A stretch of 64,000 nt of DNA from Roseivirga sp. E12 (GTDB lineage Bacteria; Bacteroidota; Bacteroidia; Cytophagales; Cyclobacteriaceae), in assembly GCF_017592825.1 (NCBI RefSeq), contig NZ_JAGFMD010000001.1, positions 1,364,001 through 1,428,000 of the forward strand. Reading direction: 5' to 3'. Below, in pieces: positions 8,968 to 17,236 of this stretch. How positions within the stretch are numbered: the stretch's first letter is position 1; every line of letters starts with the position of its first letter. The notes under the pieces are model-generated. The model made no database searches and was not told the DNA's origin. It saw only the letters and a program-made list of their open reading frames with translations. A program made the position numbers and the translations under genes.

Positions 8968-9786
8968 GTGCGCAGACTATCAATCATTTTGATTTGCTGT
9001 GTCACTTTAAATCTTACATCATGGAGTCAGCTGGCCGGAACACCCCCAAATGGGGCTGTATCAATAGGTTTAGGTGGCATATCATCCATAGACCACAAAG
9101 AATGGTCTATTTTCAATAATCCTGCAGGCCTCAGCAATGTTGGTCAAGTTTCTGGCATAATCGGATACCAAACTACTCTTAGCTTCCTACCATTCAATTC
9201 GGTCATGGCTGGGGTCAGTTCTCCCCTTAAGTCAAGTGTTCTTGGTTTTGGCATCTCTAAGTTTGGTGATGAAATCTTCAATACTCAAATGGCTTATATG
9301 GGTTTTGCCCATAAAGTCGGAAATACTAAGGCGGGAATTAAAACCAACATTCTCCAACTTCAAATTGATGGCTTTGGGAAGCAATCGGTATTCATTTCAG
9401 AGATTGGTGTGCTTGCCAACTTAAGTCCAGAGTTCACCTTAGGAACCTACATTTATAATTTCACACAATCGAGTATTTCTACAGATATACAGGAGAAAGT
9501 ACCTGTGATCATAAGACTATCGATTGACTATCATCCAAGCGACCAATTAAACATCTATTCTGAAATAGAGAAGGATGTGGTTTTAGATCCCGATCTCAGA
9601 TTTGGTTTGGCTTATAAGTTAGTGGAGCGGCTCATTGTGAGGACTGGAATATCCACATCGGTAAAAAGGCATTCATTCGGAGCTAGTCTAATTTCAAATC
9701 GATTTACAATTGACTATGGCGTCAGGTCGGGACGAGAAACAGGAGTCTTGCATAGTTTTGGACTCAAGTACCTATTCAAACGATGA
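8968..9786 (+). CDS. PorV/PorQ-like outer-membrane barrel protein
   Basis: The 272-residue protein has a short signal peptide (IILICCVTLNLTSWSQ) and then a pattern typical of PorV/PorQ-type barrels in Bacteroidota. GLGGISSIDHKEWSIFNNPAG resembles the 'awtNPAgl' start of such FadL-like barrels, and alternating strands run to the end (DYGVRSGRETGVLHSFGLKYLF). The start is GTG. An ATG two bases upstream is in another frame and closes quickly. The next gene overlaps by four bases (ATGA). PorV and PorQ act with the type IX secretion system, but whether this paralogue does is inference. Confidence 0.65.
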   Translation: MRRLSIILICCVTLNLTSWSQLAGTPPNGAVSIGLGGISSIDHKEWSIFNNPAGLSNVGQVSGIIGYQTTLSFLPFNSVMAGVSSPLKSSVLGFGISKFGDEIFNTQMAYMGFAHKVGNTKAGIKTNILQLQIDGFGKQSVFISEIGVLANLSPEFTLGTYIYNFTQSSISTDIQEKVPVIIRLSIDYHPSDQLNIYSEIEKDVVLDPDLRFGLAYKLVERLIVRTGISTSVKRHSFGASLISNRFTIDYGVRSGRETGVLHSFGLKYLFKR

Positions 9787-11846
9787 GACGGTCGGTGCTT
9801 TTAATCATTTCTCTCCTATTGCTCATAATCACAGACCGAGCACATGCTCAAGGGAGGAAGCCTATTGACTTACAATCATTTGTCGAGAAGTGGTTGAACG
9901 ATCAGGAAGTAGGGTCAAACTATCAAGAACTCTATGAGCGATTAATTCTTGCCTATGAAAACCCCATCGACATTAACCGAGCTGAAAAAGAAGAACTCAT
10001 CAATCTTGGCCTGCTGTCAATATCCCAAGTTCAAAACCTACTTCAGTATCGCCAAGAGGTTGAAAGGCTCAACACACTCTATGAACTCCAATACGTTGAT
10101 GGCTTCGATAAACAAACGATCAATAACATTCTCCCATTTATTACCCTCTCTACAAGAAGTTTAAATGCCTCGCCACTCCTAAAAAGGATATTGTCGGAAA
10201 GAAACAACTACCTGATACTCCGCTATGAGAGGGTGTTAGAAAAAAAGGAAGGCTATACCATTGATGATGAGACCCAGACACACTATTTCGGCTCTCCTAA
10301 CAAAGCTTACCTCCGATATCGGGTTTCTAAACCTGGGGATTTTAGCATTGGGCTTACCGCTGAGAAAGATGCAGGTGAGAGATTTATCTGGAAACCCAAA
10401 TCTGGCAATTACGGAATGGACTTTTGGTCCGTTCACCTAATGATCCAGAACAAAGGGAGATTAAAAAAAGGCATAATAGGTGATTACCAGCTCCAATTTG
10501 GACAAGGCTTAATCTTTGGTTCGGGTTTCTCTGTAGGCAAGGGTTCCGAAACAGTTAACACACTAGAAAGGGCAAACATTGGCATTTCACCCTATACCTC
10601 AGTAGTTGAGGGTGGTTTTTTGCGAGGTTTAGCCACTACTTATGCTATAACCTCCAAGTTATCTTCCACTGTTTTTGTCTCAAGCCTTAATCAGGATGCA
10701 AACATTAGGTTGACTAATGAGGAAACAGCAAGCTATTTTTCTTCTTTCCAACTCACAGGGTTTCACAGGACTCAAGCGGAAATAGAAAATCGACATCGTG
10801 TGAATGAAAAGACATACGGACTAGCGTTGAATTACAAGCCAAGTGAAAAGAGGAAAATTGGCTTTATCGCAGCCCTCAATAGTTTTAGCGTTCCGATACA
10901 AAGAAGCGATCAGGCTTACAACATGTTTGAGTTCTCTGGTAATCAAAATTTCAACATCGGAGTATACGGTAACACTTATTGGGAAAGATTTAATTTTTTT
11001 GGCGAATTGGCCATTTCAAAAAGTATGGGAACTGGTAGTATTCTAGGCTTCAGTACGTACTTAACAAAAAGGATAGATTTCGGTCTGATTGTCAGGAATT
11101 ACGATAAGAATTTCCATTCAATTCGAGGGTCTTCCTTTTCAGAAAACAGTCGAAACATCAATGAAAGTGGTGTCTATTGGGGCATCAAATACAAACTAAA
11201 TCGCAAATTCGACTTATCAGCTTATTATGACTCCTTTCGATTCCATTGGCTCAAGTTCAGAGTCGACAAGCCATCTCAAGGGAGTGATTTCCTTTTACGT
11301 TTCAACTATGGGGCCAATTCAAACACCAAAGTGTACCTTCAGCTACGAGGTAAAAGCAAAGAAGAAAACACAACCCTGGCGAATGAAGGTAAAGTGGTTG
11401 GTAATGGAAAAAAGCTACAGTATATAATTAATACTCAATACCAAGCATCCAGTGCCATAACCCTTCAAACAAGAGTTCAGTATAGCAGTTTTTCTATTGA
11501 AGGCGAGCACACTGAAGGCTATGCTATAATGCAAGATGTCAACTTTAAGATCGAGGCACTCACATTTAGCAGCCGAATTGCAATATTCGACACAGAAGGT
11601 CTTCAAAATCGCCAATATGCGTATGAAAGAGATGTTTTATACGCCTTTTCCATCCCTGGGTACAGTGGCCAAGGTGTTAGAAGCTATCTCTTATTCAGCT
11701 ATCGTCTAAATCGCAAGTTCGATATATGGACTCGGTTCGCTAGAACGACTTTTTACGATCGGAATGAAATTGGCACGGGACTTGAAACTATTGGAGGAAA
11801 TAAAAGAACTGAAGTTAAATTTCAAATCAGGTATAAGATCAGGTAA
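9783..11846 (+). CDS. Helix-hairpin-helix plus outer-membrane beta-barrel protein
   Basis: After a signal peptide (VLLIISLLLLIITDRAHAQG), residues about 55-125 form a ComEA-like pair of helix-hairpin-helix motifs. They read NPIDINRAEKEELINLGLLS, then QVQNLLQYRQEVERLNTLYE and LQYVDGFDKQTINNILPF. The remaining 550 residues are alternating beta-strands ending in the basic FQIRYKIR typical of a barrel C-terminus. HhH motifs usually contact the DNA backbone, so joining them to an outer-membrane barrel is odd. Proteins of this layout recur in Bacteroidota without a known function. The gene overlaps the PorV-like gene by four bases, so the two are translationally coupled. Confidence 0.75.
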   Translation: MRRSVLLIISLLLLIITDRAHAQGRKPIDLQSFVEKWLNDQEVGSNYQELYERLILAYENPIDINRAEKEELINLGLLSISQVQNLLQYRQEVERLNTLYELQYVDGFDKQTINNILPFITLSTRSLNASPLLKRILSERNNYLILRYERVLEKKEGYTIDDETQTHYFGSPNKAYLRYRVSKPGDFSIGLTAEKDAGERFIWKPKSGNYGMDFWSVHLMIQNKGRLKKGIIGDYQLQFGQGLIFGSGFSVGKGSETVNTLERANIGISPYTSVVEGGFLRGLATTYAITSKLSSTVFVSSLNQDANIRLTNEETASYFSSFQLTGFHRTQAEIENRHRVNEKTYGLALNYKPSEKRKIGFIAALNSFSVPIQRSDQAYNMFEFSGNQNFNIGVYGNTYWERFNFFGELAISKSMGTGSILGFSTYLTKRIDFGLIVRNYDKNFHSIRGSSFSENSRNINESGVYWGIKYKLNRKFDLSAYYDSFRFHWLKFRVDKPSQGSDFLLRFNYGANSNTKVYLQLRGKSKEENTTLANEGKVVGNGKKLQYIINTQYQASSAITLQTRVQYSSFSIEGEHTEGYAIMQDVNFKIEALTFSSRIAIFDTEGLQNRQYAYERDVLYAFSIPGYSGQGVRSYLLFSYRLNRKFDIWTRFARTTFYDRNEIGTGLETIGGNKRTEVKFQIRYKIR

Positions 11847-11915
11847 TCCCTCCATTCAAAAATTATCATTTGTTGGGGACTTCAAACTTTGATATTTTCC
11901 TGCCTAGATTAAAAA

Positions 11916-13826
11916 ATGATCATTATGAATATAAGACGAACAGTGTTTCAAGCATTTTTCCTTGTTGGTACTACAGCAATGTTACTGGCTCAGGGAAAGG
12001 CAAACCGAAGTGACAATGAGCGATGGCAGCAGCGTGTGAACTATTACATGGAAATTGACATGGACGTTGAGACCAATCGCTATCAAGGAGTTCAAAAGTT
12101 AGAATACACCAATAACTCTCCTGATGACCTAAAAATGGTTTTCTACCACCTCTATTTTAATGCCTTCCAACCAGGAAGTATGATGGATGTTAGATCTCGT
12201 ACCATTCAGGACCCCGATCGCAGAGTGGGTGACAGAATATCAAAACTATCTGATGATCAGATTGGCTATCAGAAGATATTCTCTCTGAAAATGAATGGAA
12301 AGGACGTTGACCATGAAGTGGTCGGCACTATTCTAGAGGTAAAGCTTGATGATCCTATTAAATCAGGGCAGACAGTCACCTTTGATATGACTTTTGAAGC
12401 ACAAGTTCCTGTACAGATCAGAAGAACCGGAAGAGATAATGCGGAAGGCGTGCGTTATTCGATGGCTCAATGGTTTCCTAAAATGGCTGAGTATGACTAC
12501 CAAGGGTGGCATGCAGACGAGTACATAGGCCGTGAATTTTACGGTGTATGGGGAGACTTTGAAGTAAAGCTTTCAATAGACAAAGACTATGTAGTGGGCG
12601 GTACAGGTTACCTTCAAAATCCACTTGAAATTGGACATGGCTATGAGAACTCTGGCGACAGGGTGAACCAAAAAGTTGTTGATGGCAAGCTCACATGGCA
12701 CTTCATTGCGCCAGACGTGCATGACTTTATGTGGGCAGCTGACCCAGACTACCTTCATAATAAACTCACTATGAAGAATGGTACTGTATTGCATTTTCTA
12801 CACCAAGAAGGTCAGAACAGTGCTAACTGGGAGAAACTAAGACCTTTGACAGAAATGTCATTTGAGTACGCAAACAAATATTTCGGTCAATACCCTTACA
12901 AACAATTCTCAGTGATTCAAGGAGGTGATGGTGGTATGGAATACCCTATGTCTACATTGATCACTGGTAACAGAGGTAGTCTGTTAGGGGTAACCATTCA
13001 CGAGTCCATGCATGATTGGTATCATGGGGTATTGGGAAGTAATGAAGCATTACACCCTTGGATGGACGAGGGGTTCACTTCCTATGCATCCTCTAGAATC
13101 TCTCAGCATATTTCACGTACTAATAAAGGCGAAGCTGCGCCTGAAACCACATTGGAGAATATTGGTTCTAGATCCGGTCAAGGTGGCTACTTAAGAGCGG
13201 CTACAAGCGGACGTGAAGAGGCAATGAGTACACACTCTGACCATTATGAGCTTAATGGCATCTACGGTGCTCAGGCCTATGGTAAGGGAGCTGTATGGAT
13301 GAGTCAAATGGGCTATGTCATTGGTGAAGAAGCAAGAGATAAAGGTTTATTAGAATATTTTAATCGGTGGAAATTCAAGCACCCTAACCCAAATGATGTG
13401 CTTCGAGTGATGGAAGATGTATCTGGTTTAGAGCTGGATTGGTACAATGAATACTTTGTTTATACCACCAAACAAATCGACTATGCTGTGAAAGATGTCG
13501 TTGGTGAGGGTCAAAAAACGAAAGTAAGTCTAGAAAGAGTCAAGAAGATGCCAATGCCTGTTGATGTGGTGGTTACCTACACTGACGGAACCAAAGAGGT
13601 GCACTATATGGCATTGAGAATGATGCGTGGCGAAAAGCCTGCAGAAACTTCGGATAAGCGTATTGTACACGAAGACTGGCCTTGGACACATCCATCTTAT
13701 GAATTAACGGTGGATAGACCTATTTCTGAGATAGCTTCTGTTGTAATCGATCCATCTGGAAGAATGGCAGATACCAACAAGGATAATAACAAATGGGAGG
13801 CTACTGCCATTGAGAAGAAAAGATAA
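11916..13826 (+). CDS. Secreted M1-family zinc metallopeptidase
   Basis: An N-terminal signal peptide (TVFQAFFLVGTTAMLLAQG) precedes a beta-rich M1 N-domain, marked by MDMDVETNRYQGVQKLEYTNNSP. The catalytic zinc site is HESMHDWYHG, with His362, Glu363 and His366. The third ligand Glu is in HPWMDEGFTS, 18 residues further on, which gives HExxH-x18-E. The aminopeptidase exopeptidase motif appears as GGDGGMEYPMSTL. At 636 residues it is shorter than classical aminopeptidase N and probably lacks the large helical C-domain. A second ATG three codons downstream is an equally plausible start. It stands alone and ends at a strong terminator. Confidence 0.92.
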   Translation: MIIMNIRRTVFQAFFLVGTTAMLLAQGKANRSDNERWQQRVNYYMEIDMDVETNRYQGVQKLEYTNNSPDDLKMVFYHLYFNAFQPGSMMDVRSRTIQDPDRRVGDRISKLSDDQIGYQKIFSLKMNGKDVDHEVVGTILEVKLDDPIKSGQTVTFDMTFEAQVPVQIRRTGRDNAEGVRYSMAQWFPKMAEYDYQGWHADEYIGREFYGVWGDFEVKLSIDKDYVVGGTGYLQNPLEIGHGYENSGDRVNQKVVDGKLTWHFIAPDVHDFMWAADPDYLHNKLTMKNGTVLHFLHQEGQNSANWEKLRPLTEMSFEYANKYFGQYPYKQFSVIQGGDGGMEYPMSTLITGNRGSLLGVTIHESMHDWYHGVLGSNEALHPWMDEGFTSYASSRISQHISRTNKGEAAPETTLENIGSRSGQGGYLRAATSGREEAMSTHSDHYELNGIYGAQAYGKGAVWMSQMGYVIGEEARDKGLLEYFNRWKFKHPNPNDVLRVMEDVSGLELDWYNEYFVYTTKQIDYAVKDVVGEGQKTKVSLERVKKMPMPVDVVVTYTDGTKEVHYMALRMMRGEKPAETSDKRIVHEDWPWTHPSYELTVDRPISEIASVVIDPSGRMADTNKDNNKWEATAIEKKR

Positions 13827-13843
13827 GTTTATAGAACTCATAT

Positions 13844-13875
13844 AAAAAGGGCCTCGAAATATCGAGGCCCTTTTT
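13844..13875. terminator. Bidirectional intrinsic terminator
   Basis: A perfect 9-bp stem, GGGCCTCGA/TCGAGGCCC, with the four-base loop AATA is flanked by A5 on the left and T5 on the right. It therefore works for both the M1 peptidase (plus) and the converging MarR gene (minus). The right-hand T-run overlaps the MarR stop codon. Confidence 0.93.
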
Positions 13876-14482
13876 ATTTTGATTTGAAATCTCCGCAATC
13901 TACCCTAATATCAGTAGTCTGAAGATTCTTTTTCAAAAAAGAACACATATGGCTATTTTCCTTATCACCATGATAGAAACTACAATTAAAACACATCCGT
14001 TGAACAGGAATAAGCCCTTCTTCATTTAGTCTATCTAAAAGTTCGAAAAGCCCCTTGAATAGATTTGTCTTTTTTTCAGTTCCCAGTTTAGATAATGCCT
14101 TGTGAAAATCACCTTGATAACTTTCAATAGTATTTGCCAGTTGTACTCCCCTAGTTGTCAGGTGTAATGAAAAACTTCTCTTGTCATTAATTTCCGATAC
14201 CTTTCTCAATAGATTTTTGTCCACTAAAACTCTAACTGAATCACTAATTGTAGCCTTTGTCATCTGAAATTCCTTTGCGAGTTGGCTCACCTTGCTCAAA
14301 GCAGAAGAATGATTTTTTATAAAGAGAATTAATTGAACCTGTATTGGGCTCAAACCGTGTGGTTGAGCTTGGGACCAGAGTAATTGGCGGTAAAAATCTG
14401 ACAGCTTGGATAAAACCAAGCTAATTTTAAACTCAGTTTCAGACTCTGAAGCTTTGTTATCATCAATAATATCCATACTCAT
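13874..14482 (-). CDS. MarR-family regulator with C-terminal Cys cluster
   Basis: The 202-residue protein has a MarR winged helix in residues about 20-150. The recognition region reads VSQLAKEFQMTKATISDSVR, and the wing contains EINDKRSFSLHLTTRG. It continues into an unusual tail with Cys164, Cys167, Cys180 and Cys196 (CFNC, later HMCSF and VDCGDF). Four spaced cysteines suggest a bound zinc or Fe-S centre, or a redox switch, but the sequence alone cannot decide. MarR proteins with a similar tail occur in other bacteria. A candidate operator lies about 70 bases upstream of its start. The neighbourhood (molybdoenzyme, AhpD-like protein, cupredoxin) points to redox or aromatic-compound stress. 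Confidence 0.85.
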   Translation of the reverse strand: MSMDIIDDNKASESETEFKISLVLSKLSDFYRQLLWSQAQPHGLSPIQVQLILFIKNHSSALSKVSQLAKEFQMTKATISDSVRVLVDKNLLRKVSEINDKRSFSLHLTTRGVQLANTIESYQGDFHKALSKLGTEKKTNLFKGLFELLDRLNEEGLIPVQRMCFNCSFYHGDKENSHMCSFLKKNLQTTDIRVDCGDFKSK

Positions 14483-14550
14483 CTTATAAAATAGTCTCGG
14501 GCATTTTTAGCCAAATTCCTTTCTAAGGATCACCTACTAAGATCAGAAAA

Positions 14551-14568
14551 GTTTGGTCAATCTAAACC
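14551..14568. promoter_or_regulatory. Imperfect palindrome, candidate MarR operator
   Basis: GTTTGG-TCAAT-CTAAAC has near-complementary six-base arms in the gap upstream of the cysteine-rich MarR gene. Similar AGTTTGG half-sites recur at 16625-16683, between divergent genes. The assignment to this MarR is inference. Confidence 0.35.
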
Positions 14569-14588
14569 TTGTTCAAGCTATAATACCT

Positions 14589-14852
14589 CTAGCAGTCACA
14601 AGTAAAATCAATTATGTGACTATACTCTGACATTACTTGGCCCTCCAAGCTAACAATTGAATCTATATTGATAAACTGCCCACTTACCAACTCTATAACT
14701 CTGTTATTCAGTGTTTTAATCAAACTTGATTCTGTATGAAATTCATGAATTTCGTTGAAATACTGAATTTTGACATACTTCCTTTGATCAATTAACTCAT
14801 TTATAAGGTTGAGTTTATCGGAATGATTCTCAATTATCTCCGTTCTATGCAT
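14589..14852 (-). CDS. Small protein, possibly Rof-like (Rho-binding antiterminator fold)
   Basis: This is an 87-residue protein of uncertain family. A helical start (NHSDKLNLINELIDQ) is followed by alternating strands: KYVKIQYF, EIHEFHTESSLIKTLNN, RVIELVSGQFINIDSIVSLEG. This order and the 'G-x-x-I-x-I-D-x-I' ending resemble the Sm-like fold of Rof/YaeO proteins, which bind Rho. The similarity is weak, and a WYL-like or other small barrel is possible. The C-terminus DFTCDC has two cysteines. The start overlaps the end of the DUF2024 gene by eight bases, so it is the last gene of a four-gene minus-strand operon. Confidence 0.55.
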   Translation of the reverse strand: MHRTEIIENHSDKLNLINELIDQRKYVKIQYFNEIHEFHTESSLIKTLNNRVIELVSGQFINIDSIVSLEGQVMSEYSHIIDFTCDC

Positions 14853-15111
14853 CTCGGCAACCTTCCATCTCCAAAATAAAGTACCCCTTATTTAAAATAG
14901 ATGTTTCCATTTCATTTGTGGCCATCTCAATGTGACAAAAACGACACTCTTTCGAGCTTAAAACTTGCCCTTCTTCATTTTTGGTTTGCAAGTATTCTTT
15001 CCCATACTCGATCACATGTTCGATAGACTCACCTTCTTGGGTTATTATATCAAAATGCATAACGCGACCATTTTTCCTAGTCACGTAAGTATCAAAAACT
15101 GCTGCTTTCAT
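14845..15111 (-). CDS. DUF2024 family protein
   Basis: The 88-residue protein matches the compact DUF2024 family from end to end. It starts MKAAVFDTYVTRKNGRVMHF, has a central IEHVIEYGKEYLQTKNEEGQ, and carries the conserved SSKECRFCHIEMA with a C-x2-C pair. It ends GYFILEMEGC. The family has a small alpha/beta fold with no established function, and the conserved Cys/His cluster suggests metal binding. It lies one base after the lipoprotein gene and overlaps the next gene, so it is surely co-transcribed. Family assignment is from remembered sequence pattern. Confidence 0.8.
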   Translation of the reverse strand: MKAAVFDTYVTRKNGRVMHFDIITQEGESIEHVIEYGKEYLQTKNEEGQVLSSKECRFCHIEMATNEMETSILNKGYFILEMEGCRDA

Positions 15112-15112
15112 T

Positions 15113-15868
15113 TCAATTAAATTTTACGTTAAAATGTCTTTCCCCGGAGTAATTTTTCTTTCCCATAACCCAATGTCCATCTTGGTCAATCAACTCGAGT
15201 GAGATTGAATGGACTCCCTCTGTAATACCATATATAAAGTATGGCGTCCATTTCTCTAAGATGAATTCCTCTCCATCAATTAGAGCTCGAATCTTAACCC
15301 CATCTTTTAACTCAGTACCTACTAAGAAAAAATCTAGAAGTATTGGGCTCTTGTCACTATCTAAATTGTAACTCCCTTTTGGACGACTGTAATAAACCCC
15401 TTTAGTATCTATTTGCTTTGAATTTTGTGCTTCAGTGCCTATTGTCAGTTCCTTGATCACATATGAGTGATCCGTTTTTACACTTTCGTGATAGGACCTA
15501 GACAAAAAAGCTAGAAAGGTATGACTTCCTTCAGGCAACTGTAGTTCAAATCCAGTCTCATACTTGGCCATGTAGGGTTCATCATCCAACAAAACATGAA
15601 TGTGCTGACCAGCACCTGAATTGGCCAACAACTCTGAACGTTTAGATAACGTTTTTTCTCCCAGTTCAAAATTCGAGACGCGGAAATTCAAGTGTAACTC
15701 TTTAAGGTTCAATGAATCCAATGAGCTCAATAATTCCAATTCTCCATTCGAAACCATTGACCTTTCCTGTGCAATCACCTCGATTTTAGGAGCACCTGCT
15801 AAAGACTGGCAACCTTGAAGAAACAAGGCCACCAGTATGTATATGAATAAAAGTGCTATACTTTTCAC
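15113..15868 (-). CDS. Conserved lipoprotein with two related beta-domains
   Basis: The N-terminus has a lipobox, LVALFLQGC, with Cys20 as the likely lipidation site, so it is an Lgt client in the outer or inner membrane. The mature protein seems to contain two copies of one module. The first reads HIHVLLDDEPYMAKYETGFE and then LPEGSHTFLAFLS. The second reads VKIRALIDGEEFILEKWTPY and then ITEGVHSISLELID. Both give a strand, an acidic turn, a strand, and a G-x-H-[TS]-[FI] turn. The HIH and SRSYHES motifs in copy one could bind metal or substrate. No function is known to me. It is second in the minus-strand operon. Confidence 0.65.
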   Translation of the reverse strand: MKSIALLFIYILVALFLQGCQSLAGAPKIEVIAQERSMVSNGELELLSSLDSLNLKELHLNFRVSNFELGEKTLSKRSELLANSGAGQHIHVLLDDEPYMAKYETGFELQLPEGSHTFLAFLSRSYHESVKTDHSYVIKELTIGTEAQNSKQIDTKGVYYSRPKGSYNLDSDKSPILLDFFLVGTELKDGVKIRALIDGEEFILEKWTPYFIYGITEGVHSISLELIDQDGHWVMGKKNYSGERHFNVKFN

Positions 15869-15874
15869 CTCACT

Positions 15875-16621
15875 TTATTTTGAGACACTATAAGGCAAAC
15901 TAAGATTGCCTGAAGCCACTGAGTACACTTCATAAACACCAAGCATAGGTCTCTGTGCGTCTGAGGTGTTCACCTGCATATAGGCAGTGACTCCGTCAAA
16001 CTTAAAATCTGTCCTATTATTGATCCTATAAAGTGGTACTACAACTCTAATAGTATTCCCTTTAGTAATAACTGGGTAGCCTGGAGAATCCATGTACATC
16101 GGCATTCCAGGGTTGGTTGGAGGTAGTTTCACAGATTTGTCATTGGCGTCAAATTGTTTTACAGCCAAGCCTCCTGCTACGCGTTTATCTTCTGTTAGAA
16201 TCACCCAATGTGGATGCCAAATAATTCCATCATTGTCAAAGACGGCATCAGAGTTCTCATCCCATAAAGGAGTATCGTCAAAATCTGGATGTGAAGTTAG
16301 TGCTAGTGCTACAATACCGGCTGTCTCATTAAAGCCAACATCCCTGGCATTCAAGGTTGTGGGAAAAACATATCCTAATACCGGTGCACCATCCAAACTT
16401 CCGTGTACTTCAGACACCGTCTTTCCTGCTACACCGTTGACCTGTATCTCAAGGACAATGCTTGCGATTTCGGCATTATACTGTGCATTTACCTCCTTTA
16501 TCTTGAAATCTGGAGTTGTTTTAAAATTGTCCTGATGTTGTAGTTGAGTTTGTCCCCAAATCAATTGTGGGCAAAAGATTGCAATCAAGAATGCAATTAA
16601 GGTTTGATTTTTCATTTTCAT
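15875..16621 (-). CDS. Secreted protein of unknown function, first gene of operon
   Basis: The 248-residue protein has a signal peptide (TLIAFLIAIFCPQLIWGQ) and a mostly beta mature part. Distinctive stretches are VHGSLDGAPVLGYVFPTTL, LALTSHPDFDDTPLWDENSD and GIIWHPHWVILTEDKRVAGG. The acidic run around DENSDAVFDNDG looks like a calcium-binding loop, and HPHW could bind metal. I do not recognise a characterised family. It is the promoter-proximal gene of the operon with the lipoprotein, DUF2024 and Rof-like genes. It diverges from the molybdoenzyme genes across an intergenic region full of MarR-like half-sites. Confidence 0.6.
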   Translation of the reverse strand: MKMKNQTLIAFLIAIFCPQLIWGQTQLQHQDNFKTTPDFKIKEVNAQYNAEIASIVLEIQVNGVAGKTVSEVHGSLDGAPVLGYVFPTTLNARDVGFNETAGIVALALTSHPDFDDTPLWDENSDAVFDNDGIIWHPHWVILTEDKRVAGGLAVKQFDANDKSVKLPPTNPGMPMYMDSPGYPVITKGNTIRVVVPLYRINNRTDFKFDGVTAYMQVNTSDAQRPMLGVYEVYSVASGNLSLPYSVSK

Positions 16622-16624
16622 TTT

Positions 16625-16683
16625 TAGTTAGGATTACTTACTAATTATCAAACTATGATTTATTTAGTTTGGTTCCCTAACTA
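16625..16683. promoter_or_regulatory. Cluster of AGTTWGG half-sites between divergent operons
   Basis: The 140-base divergent gap holds TAGTTAGG (16625-16632), CAAACTA (16649-16655), TAGTTTGG (16665-16672) and CCTAACTA (16676-16683). The last two form a 17-base imperfect palindrome (AGTTTGG-TTC-CCTAACT), and CAAACTA with TAGTTTG forms a perfect 7-bp inverted repeat with a 9-base spacer. It is a likely operator region controlling both the secreted-protein operon and the molybdoenzyme operon. Confidence 0.5.
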
Positions 16684-16762
16684 TTTAAAAAACTTCTTCT
16701 GACCCCATATTGATGAAATAGAGCACATATCATGTAACTTGTAAGTATCAAATACTCTACAT

Positions 16763-17236
16763 ATGGCTTCTTATAAACTCAACATCAATAGTAAGGAATA
16801 CACTATTGAAGCCGAACCTCAAACGCCCCTACTCTGGGCTATTAGAGACGAGGTCGGCTTAACAGGAACAAAATACGGATGTGGAATTGCTCAGTGTGGA
16901 GCGTGCACAGTTCATTTAAATGGGAACCCGGTGAGATCATGTTCATTGCCTGTTAGCGCCATTGTAGGCCAAAGTATTACTACAATCGAGGGACTTTCAG
17001 AAGATAATTCGCACCCCGTTCAAAAGGCGTGGTTAGATGTTCAAGCGCCTCAGTGTGGCTACTGCCAATCAGGACAGATCATGTCGGCTTCAGCCTTACT
17101 TGAAAAGAATCCATCTCCTAGCGATGAGGACATTGATCAAGCCATGTCTGGCAACGTTTGTAGATGTGGTACCTACCATCGCATAAGAAAAGCAATTCAC
17201 TTGGCCTCAAAAGAGATTAGTAATGAAAGCAAATAA
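16763..17236 (+). CDS. (2Fe-2S) subunit of xanthine-oxidase-family molybdoenzyme (IorA-like)
   Basis: This is the 157-residue electron-transfer subunit. The N-terminal plant-type ferredoxin cluster is [20 protein letters not shown] plus RSCSLP. The second 2Fe-2S cluster is in the helical C-domain, [15 protein letters not shown] and [15 protein letters not shown]. This layout matches the small subunit of isoquinoline 1-oxidoreductase and related aldehyde or N-heterocycle oxidoreductases. It overlaps the large subunit gene by 14 bases. There is no separate FAD subunit, so electrons probably pass to a cytochrome or another carrier. The natural substrate cannot be told from sequence. Confidence 0.93.
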   Translation: MASYKLNINSKEYTIEAEPQTPLLWAIRDEVGLTGTKYGCGIAQCGACTVHLNGNPVRSCSLPVSAIVGQSITTIEGLSEDNSHPVQKAWLDVQAPQCGYCQSGQIMSASALLEKNPSPSDEDIDQAMSGNVCRCGTYHRIRKAIHLASKEISNESK

